Shown: positions 27,128-36,227, counted from the first letter of the stretch. The stretch is DNA of 64,000 nucleotides from Microbacterium sp. (GCF_031178445.1 NZ_JAPSIY010000001.1:186001-250000), one strand, 5' to 3'. Program-made: numbers and translations. The notes: generated from the letters alone by a model not told the origin.

Positions 27128-27235
27128 GCCCGGCATCCGGCATCCCGCATCCCGCATCCACGTTGCCGGAGGAGCTTTCCGCGCGGAGACCGAACGAGCG
27201 GCGAGAAGCTCGCTCCAGCGCGGGGCGGACCGCGA

Positions 27236-28435
27236 TCAGCGTGCGAGGCGGTTCGACACCCCGAACAGCAGCGCGCCGACCAGCAGCATCGTCGCTCCCG
27301 CCGCGTACGCGAGCTCGATCCCGAGGGCGTCGACGAGCATCCCGCCCAGCCCGGCGGCGAGCATGATGGCCGCCTGGAACCCGACGACCACCAGGCTGCC
27401 ACCGGCCTCGAGGCGATCAGGCATGCGGTGCCCCACCCAGGTGTTCACGATCAGCAGCCACGAGGCGAAGAAGAATCCCCACACGAAGGCGAAGGCGCCG
27501 ACGGTCCACAGCGATGCTGCCCCGAAGATGATGATCATGACGGCGGCGCCGATCACGAGCGGGGTCACCACGGCGAGCGCGCGGTACGTGCGGTCGATAC
27601 GAGCGCCGATGACGAGGTTGCCGATGAAACCGCCGATGCCGAACACGGCCAGCAGCACGATGATGGTGCCCTCGTCGACGCCGGCACCGTCGACCTGCAC
27701 TCGTTCGAGCGCCAGACGGATGTAGGTGTAAGCGAGGGCGTGGCCGAAGATCACCAGCACGTGCCCGGCCATGCCGACGCCGATACCGGGACGGCGAAGC
27801 GTCTCGAACAGCACCGAGATGCGGGCGACGTTCTCAGCCGGCACGGTAGGCAGCAGGGTGCGCAGGGCGACGGCGAGCGCAGCGGTGGCGATGGCGGCGA
27901 TGCCGAACACCCCGCGCCAATCGAGCAGCTGGCTGAGCATCACTCCGACGGGCACTCCCGCGACCGTCGCGAGCGAGGTGCCGGCGGACGTGAACATCAC
28001 CGCTCGCCCCAGCCTCTCGGGCCCTGCGATGCGCGCGGCGACGGTGATCGACATGCTCCAGAAGCCCGAGAGTGCGGCGCCCAGCAGCACGCGGGCCATC
28101 AGCATCAGGGGCAGGCTCGGCGCGAACGCGACGACCAGGTTCGACACCGCGGCCAGCACCGCCATCCACACGAGCAGCGTGCGACGGTCGAGACGGGGCA
28201 GCATCAATCCGATCGTCGGCGCCACCACGAGTCCAGCGAGGGCTGTGACGGTGACGAGCTGACCCGCCTGGCCGGGAGTCACGCTCAGTTCGGCGGCGAT
28301 CTCGGTGAGCACGCCGTTCGGCAGGAACTCGGCGCTGACGAGCAGGAAGCTCATCGCCATCATGGTGAGCAGGGCGCCGTACGGCAGGCGGCGGGTGGTC
28401 GCTGGCGCGACGGGGACGGGCGCGGTGACGGTCAT
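27236..28435 (-). CDS. MFS transporter, DHA1 efflux type
   Basis: The protein has 399 residues and twelve predicted helices, beginning LLTMMAMSFLLVSAEFLPNGVLTEIA, typical of the AraJ/NepI-like drug:H+ antiporter-1 exporters. It probably exports small molecules (sugars, nucleosides or drugs); the substrate is unknown. The ATG at 28435 has a -10-like CAGGCT 6 nt upstream; an in-frame start at 28489 would add 18 residues. The AraC regulator converges on it. Confidence 0.87.
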   Translation of the reverse strand: MTVTAPVPVAPATTRRLPYGALLTMMAMSFLLVSAEFLPNGVLTEIAAELSVTPGQAGQLVTVTALAGLVVAPTIGLMLPRLDRRTLLVWMAVLAAVSNLVVAFAPSLPLMLMARVLLGAALSGFWSMSITVAARIAGPERLGRAVMFTSAGTSLATVAGVPVGVMLSQLLDWRGVFGIAAIATAALAVALRTLLPTVPAENVARISVLFETLRRPGIGVGMAGHVLVIFGHALAYTYIRLALERVQVDGAGVDEGTIIVLLAVFGIGGFIGNLVIGARIDRTYRALAVVTPLVIGAAVMIIIFGAASLWTVGAFAFVWGFFFASWLLIVNTWVGHRMPDRLEAGGSLVVVGFQAAIMLAAGLGGMLVDALGIELAYAAGATMLLVGALLFGVSNRLAR

Positions 28436-28513
28436 GATCCCAGCCTGGCGGGACGGCGGACGCGGCGCCCGACCGTGCGTCCGGGCCAACCGACCGATCG
28501 TCCGGACGCGAGG

Positions 28514-29110
28514 TCAGCGGCCGGCCGGCACCGTCAGGACCGTGCCGGTGAGTGCGGCTCCCGAGGAGGGGAAGGGCGAGACCCCGCCGGCGAGCAGGGC
28601 GGAGACCAGGACCACGGCGCCGATGAGCAGGATGATCAGGATGCTGAAGATCGCGATCGTCCAGCCGCGATAGTTTCCGGGCGTGGCGCCGGACGGAGGC
28701 GGCACGACCGCCGGGTCGGGCGGAGGTGCGGTGGACGCGTCGGCCGTCGTGCGGCGGGCCGCCCTGGTCGCCGGGGTGGCGGAGCCCGTCGCTGATGAGG
28801 TGGGCCGCTCGCCCTCGTCAGCCGATGCCCCGGCGCCGGGGAGAGCGGGCGCCAGTCCCTCCGGGGCCGGCGGGATCACCGGCTCGGCTAGTGCTGCCGC
28901 AGGGATCTCGGGTTCCGGGATCACGGGATCGGGGACGTCGAGGTCGGCTATGGTCGCCTCGGCGTCGGAGAGGCCGACCGCGTCGGGAGGATCCGCGGCA
29001 CGATTCGGCGATTCAGCCGGCGATTCGACGGCATCCGGCTCGACGGGCCCGGGCTCGACGGCATCCGGTCCTGTCTCGTGCTCGCGCCCTGCCGGATTCC
29101 CGTCGCTCAT
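28514..29110 (-). CDS. Hypothetical protein, acidic Pro/Ala-rich region plus C-terminal membrane segment
   Basis: The first ~145 of 198 residues are disordered-looking, rich in Pro, Glu, Asp and Ala (VPDPVIPEPEIPAAALAEPVIPP). One strong transmembrane helix (WTIAIFSILIILLIGAVVLVSALLAGG) and a short extracytoplasmic end follow. No family is recognised. GGAGG precedes the ATG. It lies 1 bp downstream of dcd and may be co-transcribed. Confidence 0.7.
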   Translation of the reverse strand: MSDGNPAGREHETGPDAVEPGPVEPDAVESPAESPNRAADPPDAVGLSDAEATIADLDVPDPVIPEPEIPAAALAEPVIPPAPEGLAPALPGAGASADEGERPTSSATGSATPATRAARRTTADASTAPPPDPAVVPPPSGATPGNYRGWTIAIFSILIILLIGAVVLVSALLAGGVSPFPSSGAALTGTVLTVPAGR

Positions 29111-29111
29111 G

Positions 29112-29717
29112 TCAGCCTCCTATCGACCCCGCATCGGTGACGCCCACGTCGGTGCGGTGGAAATTGTGGAAGGAGCGCGACGCCGTCGGCCCGCGCTGCC
29201 CCTGGTAGCGGTTGCCGTACGGGCCGGACCCGTAGGGGTTCTCGGCCGGCGAGGTCAGCCGGAAGAAGCACAGCTGCCCGATCTTCATCCCCGGCCACAG
29301 CTTGATCGGCAGGGTCGCGACGTTCGCGAGCTCGAGGGTGACGTGCCCGGTGAAGCCGGGGTCGATGAAGCCCGCGGTCGAGTGCGTGATGAGACCGAGC
29401 CGACCCAGTGAGGACTTCCCTTCGAGACGAGCGGCGATGTCGTCGGCCAGGGTGACCTGCTCGAATGTCGCGCCGAGAGCGAACTCGCCCGGGTGCAGGA
29501 TGAACGGCTCGTCGGGGTCCACCTCGATGAGCCGGGTGAGCTCCGGCTGGTCCTCGGAGGGGTCGATGAAGGGGTACTTGTGATTGTCGAACAGCCGGAA
29601 GTAGCGGTCGAGGCGCACGTCGACACTGGAAGGCTGCACCATCCCGGGCTCATGAGGGCTCAGCCCGATGCGCCCTGATGCCAGTTCCGCCCTGATGTCG
29701 CGATCGCTGAGAAGCAC
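29112..29717 (-). CDS. dcd: dCTP deaminase
   Basis: The 201-residue trimeric enzyme has the Dcd/Dut fold. The catalytic segment [33 protein letters not shown] contains the deaminase Glu-region and the dUTPase-like motif. It makes dUTP from dCTP; some actinobacterial forms go on to dUMP, and whether this one does cannot be told here. The GTG start at 29717 has TACGCT 6 nt upstream and no ribosome binding site, so it is leaderless. Confidence 0.95.
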   Translation of the reverse strand: MLLSDRDIRAELASGRIGLSPHEPGMVQPSSVDVRLDRYFRLFDNHKYPFIDPSEDQPELTRLIEVDPDEPFILHPGEFALGATFEQVTLADDIAARLEGKSSLGRLGLITHSTAGFIDPGFTGHVTLELANVATLPIKLWPGMKIGQLCFFRLTSPAENPYGSGPYGNRYQGQRGPTASRSFHNFHRTDVGVTDAGSIGG

Positions 29718-29771
29718 GTGTTCAGCGTAACGGCTGGCGTTGCGCGCCGGGTGTGCGGGTACGGAGCGGTT

Positions 29772-30464
29772 TCACGGCACGATCGCAGTGCCGGGGTCGA
29801 CGAGCCCCAGACGGTGGGCCATGATCACGACGTGGATGCGGTCGCGTGCATCCAGCTTCGCGAGCACACGGCCGACGTGCGTCTTGACCGTCGACTCGCT
29901 GAGGAAGAGACGCTCGGCGATCTCGCTGTTCGTCAGGCCGTGCCCGATGGCCAGGAAGATGTCGTGTTCGCGTCCGGTGAGCCCGGCGAGCGGGTCTTCG
30001 CCGGTCGCGGGCGCGACCGGGCTCTCGGCGGACAGCTGAGGGGTCAACCGGTCGAGCAGGGCGCGGGTGATGCGCGGTGCCAGCACGGCGTCGCCCCGAT
30101 GCACCGCCCGAACCGCCGCGGTCAGCTCCTGGCGTTGGGCGTCCTTGAGCAGGAAGCCGCCCGCCCCCGCGCGGATCGCGGCGAATGCGTACTCGTCGAG
30201 GTCGAACGTGGTGAGCACGAGCACCTTCGTGCCCGGATGCCGCCTCACGATCTCCTCGGTCGCGGCGATGCCGTCGACGCCGGGCATCCGCACGTCCATG
30301 AGCACGACGTCCGGTCGCACTGCCGCGACCTGGGTGACCGCGGCGGCGCCGTCGCCTGCCTCGCCGACGACGATCAGATCGGGCTCGGCCTCGAGCACCA
30401 TGCGGAAGCCGACGCGGATGAGAGCCTGATCGTCGACGAGAAGCACGCGGATCGGTCCTGTCAT
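29772..30464 (-). CDS. Two-component response regulator, NarL/LuxR type
   Basis: The 230-residue protein has an N-terminal receiver (VLLVDDQALIRVG; phospho-acceptor Asp in DVVLMDVRMPG) and a C-terminal LuxR helix-turn-helix (LTGREHDIFLAIGHGLTNSEIAERLFLSESTVKTHVGRVLAKL). It forms a pair with the histidine kinase: the ATG overlaps the kinase stop (ATGA). Targets probably include the ABC transporter genes upstream in the same cluster. Confidence 0.95.
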   Translation of the reverse strand: MTGPIRVLLVDDQALIRVGFRMVLEAEPDLIVVGEAGDGAAAVTQVAAVRPDVVLMDVRMPGVDGIAATEEIVRRHPGTKVLVLTTFDLDEYAFAAIRAGAGGFLLKDAQRQELTAAVRAVHRGDAVLAPRITRALLDRLTPQLSAESPVAPATGEDPLAGLTGREHDIFLAIGHGLTNSEIAERLFLSESTVKTHVGRVLAKLDARDRIHVVIMAHRLGLVDPGTAIVP

Positions 30465-31756
30465 GACGGGATCCCCTCGGTTGACGTGCGGGTGGTCTGC
30501 GCCGCGGACACCTCGTCCGCGACGGTCGTCGTCAACGCCGCGCCGTCGGGGTGCGGCAGCTCGGCGTGCAGCATCCATCCACCCTGCCCGACGGGCGATG
30601 ACACGACCGTTCCGCCGAGCAGCCCGGCACGCTCGGCCAACCCGCGCAGGCCGAAGCCGCCCTCGGAAGCACGGCCGGTCGCCCCGTCGTTTGCGATCTC
30701 GATCACGATCGGATCGGAATCGTGATCGATGCGCACCTCGATGGCGCTGGTGCCAGGAGCATGGCGCATCGCGTTCGTGACGCCCTCCTGCACGATGCGC
30801 CCGATCGCGAATCGCAGTGCCGGCGGGGCGTCGGGCTCACCGCGCACGGTGAGCGAGGCTGTGAAGCCGGCGCGCTGTGCGGCGGCGACCGTCTCCGCGG
30901 GGCTCGCGGGTTCCAGAGGGGCGAGCGGGGCATCCGTGCCGCCGTCGCGGAGCACGCCGAGCATCGACCGCATCTCGGTGAGGGCGCTGCGCGCCGTCGC
31001 CGCGGCGGCAGTGGACGCCGCTCGCGCGCGGTCGCGGTCCGCCGTCGCCGCAGCACCCTCGGAGAGCGCGACGACGACGGTCAGCGAGTGCGACACGATG
31101 TCGTGCATCTCGCGGGCGATGCGCTCCCGCTCCGAGGCCGCCGCGAGCCGTGCGTGCTGATCGCGTTCGACCAGCAGCTGGCGGGAACGGTCGATCACGG
31201 CCTCCAGGTAGCGCTTTCGATTGCCTACGTTGATGCCGATCAGTGCACCGATGAGCCCCATCACCAGTTCGCCGATGACGGCGTTGATCGCGATGACGAA
31301 CGAGATCGCTCCGAGGCTCGACAGAGCGAAAGCCAGCAGCGTGAGCGACGAGAGCCCGATAGCAAGGCCGGTCCAGCACGCCCTCGCCGAGCGGTACACG
31401 GCGAGGGAGTACGCCGTGACCAGCACCAGCGGCCCACCGACCGGCACGCTCTCGAGCAGATAGGTGGCCGAGGCGGCCCAGGCGGCGACGAAGGCTGCGA
31501 CCGGCCAGCGCCGACGACGCAGCAGCAGTGCGCAGGCGATGAGGACGGCGAGCGGTGTGGCCAGTGCGGCGAGGACGCCCGAGACGCGGAAGCTCGTCGC
31601 GGGAACCAGCGACGCGGTCAGGCAGAACAGCGCGATCAGCACATCGGCGAGCACCGGATGACGTGCCCAGAACCGGCGGATCACGCCGGGCGGTCGCGGC
31701 AGCCGCAGCTCTTCGTCCTCGAGGACGGAGACGCTGCGGCTGCGCGAGGTCGACAC
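30461..31756 (-). CDS. Sensor histidine kinase, HisKA_3 type
   Basis: The ~430-residue membrane kinase has several N-terminal helices, a dimerisation/phospho-acceptor box (ERERIAREMHDIVSHSL) and a HATPase_c domain (VQEGVTNAMRHAPGTS, GFGLRGLAERAGLLGG). It phosphorylates the adjacent NarL-type regulator. A TAGAGT -10-like box lies 7 nt before a GTG at 31756; another GTG at 31762 is in frame. The gene is 34 bp downstream of the ABC permease, so it can be read from the transporter promoter and also from its own leaderless one. Confidence 0.93.
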   Translation of the reverse strand: MSTSRSRSVSVLEDEELRLPRPPGVIRRFWARHPVLADVLIALFCLTASLVPATSFRVSGVLAALATPLAVLIACALLLRRRRWPVAAFVAAWAASATYLLESVPVGGPLVLVTAYSLAVYRSARACWTGLAIGLSSLTLLAFALSSLGAISFVIAINAVIGELVMGLIGALIGINVGNRKRYLEAVIDRSRQLLVERDQHARLAAASERERIAREMHDIVSHSLTVVVALSEGAAATADRDRARAASTAAAATARSALTEMRSMLGVLRDGGTDAPLAPLEPASPAETVAAAQRAGFTASLTVRGEPDAPPALRFAIGRIVQEGVTNAMRHAPGTSAIEVRIDHDSDPIVIEIANDGATGRASEGGFGLRGLAERAGLLGGTVVSSPVGQGGWMLHAELPHPDGAALTTTVADEVSAAQTTRTSTEGIPS

Positions 31757-31790
31757 GCTCACGACTCTACGATGGGTGAGCGTCCGCGGC

Positions 31791-32600
31791 TCAGGCGTCC
31801 CGCCCGCGCAGCACCGCCCACGCTCCCAGCATGCCTGCCGCTACCCATCCGGCGAGGGTCAGGAAGGCGACGGGCTCGTCGAGGCCCCACTCGTCCTGCG
31901 GCACGATCGCGTTCTGCGCGGCCGATGCGGGCAGGTAGTCGCCCAGTGCACGGATCCAGTCCCACGCGGGCCCGGCCATGCCGAACATGCTGAGCACGAT
32001 CGGCAGCACGAAGAGCAGGCCGACCGTCGCGGCGATCGCACCGGCGCCGGAGCGCAGCAGGAATCCGAACGCAACGCCGATGAGCGCGAACACGGCCATG
32101 CACAGTGACGCGATCAGGATCGGCTGGATGGCGCCGCTGAAGTCGGCCCAGTCGATGGCGGCGTTCTTGGACTCGAGGATCGGTGACACCACGGTCGCGG
32201 CGACGCCGAAGATCACCAGTGAGGTGACGAACATGAACAGTGCGAGCACTGCGGCCTTCGCCGCGAGCACCAGGCCGCGGATCGGTGTGGCCGCGAGCGT
32301 GGAGCGGATCATGCCGGTGGAGTACTCGCCCGTGACCGAGATCGCGCCCAGGATGCCGGCAAGGAGCATGGTGAACTGGATAGGCGAGACGATCATCTGA
32401 ATCCCGGGCATGCCCGTGTCGCCGATGGCCAGCGCCATCAGCAGGGCGATCCCCACGGTGAGGACGGCGACGATGGAGATCGACCACCACGTCGAGCGCA
32501 GAGATGCGAGCTTGATCCATTCACTGCGCAGCTGCCGCGGGAAGGAGAGTGTGAACCGGGCCGTGGGCTGGTGGGTGGCGCGAGCCTGGATGGTCGTCAT
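31791..32600 (-). CDS. ABC-2 type transporter permease
   Basis: The 269-residue membrane protein with about six helices starts LRSEWIKLASLRSTWW, the typical opening of actinobacterial ABC-2 permeases that partner with bacitracin/lantibiotic-type ATPases. SVTGEYSTGMIRSTLAATPIRG is the conserved cytoplasmic loop. The ATG overlaps the stop of the ATPase gene (ATGA). The export substrate is unknown; resistance to a cell-envelope agent is a common theme for such ABC-two-component sets. Confidence 0.9.
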   Translation of the reverse strand: MTTIQARATHQPTARFTLSFPRQLRSEWIKLASLRSTWWSISIVAVLTVGIALLMALAIGDTGMPGIQMIVSPIQFTMLLAGILGAISVTGEYSTGMIRSTLAATPIRGLVLAAKAAVLALFMFVTSLVIFGVAATVVSPILESKNAAIDWADFSGAIQPILIASLCMAVFALIGVAFGFLLRSGAGAIAATVGLLFVLPIVLSMFGMAGPAWDWIRALGDYLPASAAQNAIVPQDEWGLDEPVAFLTLAGWVAAGMLGAWAVLRGRDA

Positions 32601-33541
32601 GCGACAGCCTCCTCGAGCTGGGCGCCTGCCTGCGGGACGGCGCGGGTGCGGTATTCGACGGACTCCCCGGTGAGGGCGAGATAGGCGTCTTCCAGCGATC
32701 CGCTGGTGGGGGTGAGCTCGTGCAGCGGTATGCCGCGCTCGGCGGCGAGGTCGCCGATGCGCGATGCGGGGAGACCCGCGATGTCGAGCGTCTCGGGACT
32801 CGTGGTGACGATCTCGACGTCTCGCGCGGCGAGGAGATCGGCGAGTTCGGCAGAGCGCGGGCTGCGCACGTGCACGCGGGCCGTCGTCCACGAACGGACC
32901 AGGTCGGGCAGCGCAGCATCCGCCAGCACTTTCCCGCGACCGAGAACGATCACGTGGTCGGCCGTCTGCGCCATCTCGCTCATCAGATGGCTGGAGAGCA
33001 GCACGGTGCGACCCTCGGATGCCGCGTGACGCACGAACTGACGCACCCATCGCACGCCCTCGGGGTCGAGGCCGTTCACCGGCTCGTCGAGGATCAGCGT
33101 GTGCGGATCGCCGAGGAGGGCGGCGGCGATGCCGAGACGCTGGCCCATGCCGAGCGAGAACTTACCCGCGCGCTTGCGTGCGACCGAGCCGATGCCGGTG
33201 ATCTCGATCACCTCGTCGACGCGGGAGGACGGGATGCCGTGCGTGGCGGCCATCGCCCGGAGGTGATTGCGGGCGGAACGGCCGGTGTGCACCGCCTTCG
33301 CGTCGAGCAGCACGCCCACCTCGGTGAGCGGCGCCTTGATGTGCCGGTAGTCCGTGCCGCTGACGGTGACCCGGCCGGCGGTGGGCCGGTCGAGGCCCAC
33401 GATCATCCGCATCGTGGTGGACTTGCCCGCGCCGTTCGGGCCGAGGAATCCGGTGACGCTTCCCGGGCGCACCGTGAACGACACGTCGTCGACGGCCGCT
33501 TTGTCTCCGTACCGCTTGCCGAGACCTTCTGCTGTGATCAT
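32597..33541 (-). CDS. ABC transporter ATP-binding protein
   Basis: The 314-residue DRA-type ATPase has Walker A GPNGAGKST, signature FSLGMGQRLGIAAALLG, Walker B LILDEPVNGLDPEG and H-loop SSHLMSE. A C-terminal extension of ~90 residues follows the ATPase fold. A TAGCGT box 7 nt before the ATG suggests leaderless transcription. It is the first gene of a transporter-kinase-regulator cluster. Confidence 0.93.
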   Translation of the reverse strand: MITAEGLGKRYGDKAAVDDVSFTVRPGSVTGFLGPNGAGKSTTMRMIVGLDRPTAGRVTVSGTDYRHIKAPLTEVGVLLDAKAVHTGRSARNHLRAMAATHGIPSSRVDEVIEITGIGSVARKRAGKFSLGMGQRLGIAAALLGDPHTLILDEPVNGLDPEGVRWVRQFVRHAASEGRTVLLSSHLMSEMAQTADHVIVLGRGKVLADAALPDLVRSWTTARVHVRSPRSAELADLLAARDVEIVTTSPETLDIAGLPASRIGDLAAERGIPLHELTPTSGSLEDAYLALTGESVEYRTRAVPQAGAQLEEAVA

Positions 33542-33608
33542 GCTCTCGACGCTATGCGGCGCCGCCGACTGCGCGCGTCCGCCTGCAGGATGAACCTCTA
33601 CACCGATA

Positions 33609-33624
33609 TGGCACCACGGTGCCA
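33609..33624. promoter_or_regulatory. Inverted repeat upstream of the ABC-two-component cluster
   Basis: TGGCACC-AC-GGTGCCA is a perfect 7+7 inverted repeat centred about 75 bp before the ABC ATPase start and its putative leaderless transcription start. The position suits an activator site, and the response regulator encoded in the same cluster is the natural candidate. This is inference from symmetry and location. Confidence 0.5.
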
Positions 33625-33704
33625 CATCCCGCACGGATGCCGCGAGCGGTGAGAACGGATGCCGCGGATGGTTTGTTATGCTGGCCAGGCGCCGCAAGGC
33701 GTGC

Positions 33705-33778
33705 GGGGCTGTAGTTCAATGGCAGAACTTCTGCTTCCCAAGCAGACAGCGCGGGTTCGATTCCCGTCAGCCCCTCCA
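33705..33778 (+). tRNA. tRNA-Gly(CCC)
   Basis: A complete cloverleaf can be drawn. The acceptor is GGGGCTG/CAGCCCC, the D-stem GTTC/GAAC, and the anticodon stem TCTGC/GCAGA with loop TTCCCAA (anticodon CCC). The T-arm is GCGGG-TTCGATT-CCCGT, the discriminator T, and the CCA is encoded. A TTATGCT -10-like box lies about 28 nt upstream. The 3' 49 nt are part of the att repeat of the downstream element, which regenerates the tRNA end. Confidence 0.95.
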
Positions 33779-33779
33779 C
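33730..33779. repeat. attL, 50-bp direct repeat within tRNA-Gly 3' end
   Basis: It is identical over 50 bases to 39774-39823. It runs from the anticodon stem through the anticodon loop, variable and T-arms, acceptor 3' strand and CCA, plus one base. The first mismatches are at 33729/39773 and 33780/39824. Anticodon-stem-to-CCA identity is typical for tyrosine integrases using tRNA targets. Confidence 0.95.
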
Positions 33780-33852
33780 AGGATTATCCCCAGGTCACAC
33801 GAGGTTTCCGTCTGCCGTCAACTCCAATCGGATGACCGCCTCCAGGCTCGTT

Positions 33853-33870
33853 CGTGCCATCCCCGTGCCA
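33853..33870. promoter_or_regulatory. Candidate integrase arm-type sites, left end
   Basis: Two direct copies of CGTGCCA start at 33853 and 33864, 11 bp apart (one helical turn), about 75 bp inside the left att repeat. The same heptamer with the same 11-bp spacing occurs at the right end, as expected for arm binding sites of a lambda-type integrase. The rest of 33780-33928 shows nothing else. Confidence 0.6.
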
Positions 33871-33928
33871 GTAGTGTCTGAGAAGGCCGCTTGAATGGTC
33901 CCGTCCGCAACCGCAGAAGGGGGCACTC

Positions 33929-34915
33929 ATGCCGAACGACCACCACGTTCCGAGGGTGCATCTGCGACGGTTCGCTGTTCCCGGCACTGGTTCGCCTCCA
34001 CGAGAGTGGTTCACGGACGCCGCAGAGGCGGATGCGCCCGAGAAGGTCTTTCGCGCCAATGTCCGGAGGGTTGGCGCGGAGCGCAACTTCTACACGTTCG
34101 AAGGGCTCGACGGTCAGGAGACGCGCGTCCTAGAGTCATTCTTTGGGCAGTTGGAAGGCGCCGTCTCCCCTATATTCCGAGCGCTTCTGGACCACCCGAA
34201 GTACGCGCTCACCGACCTATGGCCGCTCCCGCCGCGGATGAGAGGGCCGCTGGCCTGGTACATGGCGGCACAGATCGTCCGCACGACTCGCCAACGAAAG
34301 CGCCTCCAGGCGTGGGGAGCGGGCGCGTCTTTCACCGTTCCCGGTGCGCCAACGCCACCCGACCTTGCCACCACGCACGCGCGGTACATCAGCACCACAC
34401 TTGGAGAGGTTGCACGGGCACTTCATGTTCGCCCGTGGGGTCTTGGCTTCACCAACGCTTGTCTCCCGACCTCAGATTGCCCCGTGGTGATCCTGAACGC
34501 GCACGACGACGAGGATCAGGTGGGCGCGGCGCTCACATGGGACATCGTGTTCCCTCTCGATCCGCATCGCTTCATCTTCATGCCCGACATTCAGATGGTC
34601 GAGGATGACCCCGCGAAGCGGGTCGATCATCGCCTGAATCTGAGCGGCGTCGGGGTGGCATTCGTTGATGCCATCTGCTCCGCCGCAGACCGCTACATCT
34701 ACATGCATCCCGAGCACAAGCCGTGGCTCGATCGGAGCCGCGCTCCGAGGCTTCCCGCCCCGGGCGCACCGGGCTTCGCGCCGCAATCGGTCCTTCAGTA
34801 CCCCGTTTTCCCTGATCACCTGACCATCAGCGCGCGGTGGGCAACGCACCATCTGCCCCGTGGAGATGGGGACCGTAGAGCCGCGTTCACGGGTGAAGCC
34901 TTTGGCGTTCGTTAA
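33929..34915 (+). CDS. DUF4238 family protein, element cargo
   Basis: The 328-residue protein opens DHHVPRVHLRRFAVPG, the hallmark of DUF4238 (HxVP...LRRF). A later polar segment (TSDCPVVILN, WDIVFPLDPHRFIFM) is also typical. Function is not established. The ATG follows GAAGGGGG. It lies between the tRNA-side att site and the integrase, a usual place for satellite accessory or defence genes. Its TAA overlaps the integrase TAA by two bases (convergent stops share TTAA). Confidence 0.8.
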   Translation: MPNDHHVPRVHLRRFAVPGTGSPPREWFTDAAEADAPEKVFRANVRRVGAERNFYTFEGLDGQETRVLESFFGQLEGAVSPIFRALLDHPKYALTDLWPLPPRMRGPLAWYMAAQIVRTTRQRKRLQAWGAGASFTVPGAPTPPDLATTHARYISTTLGEVARALHVRPWGLGFTNACLPTSDCPVVILNAHDDEDQVGAALTWDIVFPLDPHRFIFMPDIQMVEDDPAKRVDHRLNLSGVGVAFVDAICSAADRYIYMHPEHKPWLDRSRAPRLPAPGAPGFAPQSVLQYPVFPDHLTISARWATHHLPRGDGDRRAAFTGEAFGVR

Positions 34916-36186
34916 ACGCTTGGCATTTCGAGCCGGATAACTGCTTCGAGGCCCGTTCCGCGGGAGCGGCCCCGTGGCTCCAGCGCGGCTCCGGCGAGCG
35001 CGTCCATCGCCTCCGCAAGAGATGCATTCCGCTCCTCCGCGACGTGCTGATAGATGAGCGCGGCGCGTGCGGTGCGGTGACCTCCTCGGGCCATGAGTTC
35101 GCGCGTCGTCGCACCACCCTGCGCCGCCATCGTCAGCCCGGCGTGCCTCACGTCGTGCACGTGGAACTGCCCCAGGCCGATGCTCCGCGCCGCCTTGCGC
35201 CACGCCTGCCCCAGCGCGTTCCCCGTGATCGCTCCACCATCGGCGCGAGGGAAGAGCGGCGACTTGCCGAACCCTGTCGTCGCGTCCAGGTAGGCTCCCA
35301 ACTCGGCGGCGATGCGCGGCGGAAGAGCGACCGACCGCGCATTGCCCGTCTTCGTCGGCGTGGTGATGAACTCACCCCGCACCCGGATCGTCTGCCGCTC
35401 CACCCTCAATACGCCGTCCGCGTAGTCCCCACGCTGGAGCGCCACGAGTTCCCCGACGCGCAGGTGAGCACCGAACATCACGCGGATCGGGAGCGTCCAC
35501 TGCTCGGGCATGGCGTTGACGATGGCGGCGAGCGCCTCCGGCGTCATGTAGGGGCGCTCGGCGTGAGCGACGGACCCGGCACCGACGATCTGGCAGGGAT
35601 TCGACGCGATGAGCCCGTCCCTCACGGCCGTCTGGAGGATAGAGCGGAGGAGGGTGTACGCCTGGCGGAGCCGGGATTCACCCGTAGGGATGGGCGGGGC
35701 CTCGGCCGGCTCCACACCGCGCCGCTTCGCCGCCTCCACCACCTTGCGCCGGGCCTCCTCCGCACGCCGCTTCAGCGTGGCGGCGAGGTCCTTGCGGGCC
35801 CGGCTGTACCAGGAGCGGACGACGGCGGACGTGATGGAGTTCAGGGCGTAGTCGTGGAGCGGGGAGAGGAGCCCGGCGAGGAGGTCCTCGTTGTTCGCGC
35901 GCGTCTTCGGCGCGAGTCTGCCCCGCGAACCACCAGCGGCGACCCACTCGGAGGCGTAGGGGCCGAACGGTGCATCCCCGGCGCGGTGGTCGCGGTAGGT
36001 GCCGCGCATCCGGTCGGCGCGGACTCCGGCGATGTGGTCGAGGGCCGCACGCTTCGTGGCGAAGGTGGTGGGCGCGGTCATGGGGCGGCCCGCAGGATCG
36101 GGGTACCGGGCCTGGAAACGCCCGGAGGGCAACTTTCTGACATTCCCGAACGATGCCCTGTTCGCTTTCTGTTTTGCGCCGCTCAT
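34912..36186 (-). CDS. int: Tyrosine site-specific integrase
   Basis: The 424-residue recombinase has an arm-binding-like N-terminus (GRFQARYPDPAGRP), a SAM-like core-binding domain, and the catalytic set: Arg in HLRVGELVAL (near 242), Lys in TPTKTGNARSVAL, HDVRHAG (near 343-347), GGHRT, and Tyr in IYQHV (near 378). It cuts and joins the tRNA-Gly att sites. The ATG at 36186 has GAGGA 7 nt upstream; a GTG at 36189 is in frame. It is divergent from the excisionase-like operon, as in PICIs. Confidence 0.95.
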   Translation of the reverse strand: MSGAKQKANRASFGNVRKLPSGRFQARYPDPAGRPMTAPTTFATKRAALDHIAGVRADRMRGTYRDHRAGDAPFGPYASEWVAAGGSRGRLAPKTRANNEDLLAGLLSPLHDYALNSITSAVVRSWYSRARKDLAATLKRRAEEARRKVVEAAKRRGVEPAEAPPIPTGESRLRQAYTLLRSILQTAVRDGLIASNPCQIVGAGSVAHAERPYMTPEALAAIVNAMPEQWTLPIRVMFGAHLRVGELVALQRGDYADGVLRVERQTIRVRGEFITTPTKTGNARSVALPPRIAAELGAYLDATTGFGKSPLFPRADGGAITGNALGQAWRKAARSIGLGQFHVHDVRHAGLTMAAQGGATTRELMARGGHRTARAALIYQHVAEERNASLAEAMDALAGAALEPRGRSRGTGLEAVIRLEMPSV

Positions 36187-36210
36187 CACGGGTTCCTCGC
36201 TCCTGACTAG

Positions 36211-36227
36211 GGTGACAATTTATCACC
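36211..36227. promoter_or_regulatory. Inverted repeat between int and the xis-like operon
   Basis: GGTGA-N7-TCACC lies in the 212-bp divergent gap, about 25-40 bp before the integrase start, over its likely promoter. A sixth CGTGCCA heptamer occurs at 36266-36272. The site could bind the element's own regulator (the excisionase-like or winged-helix protein). Confidence 0.5.
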
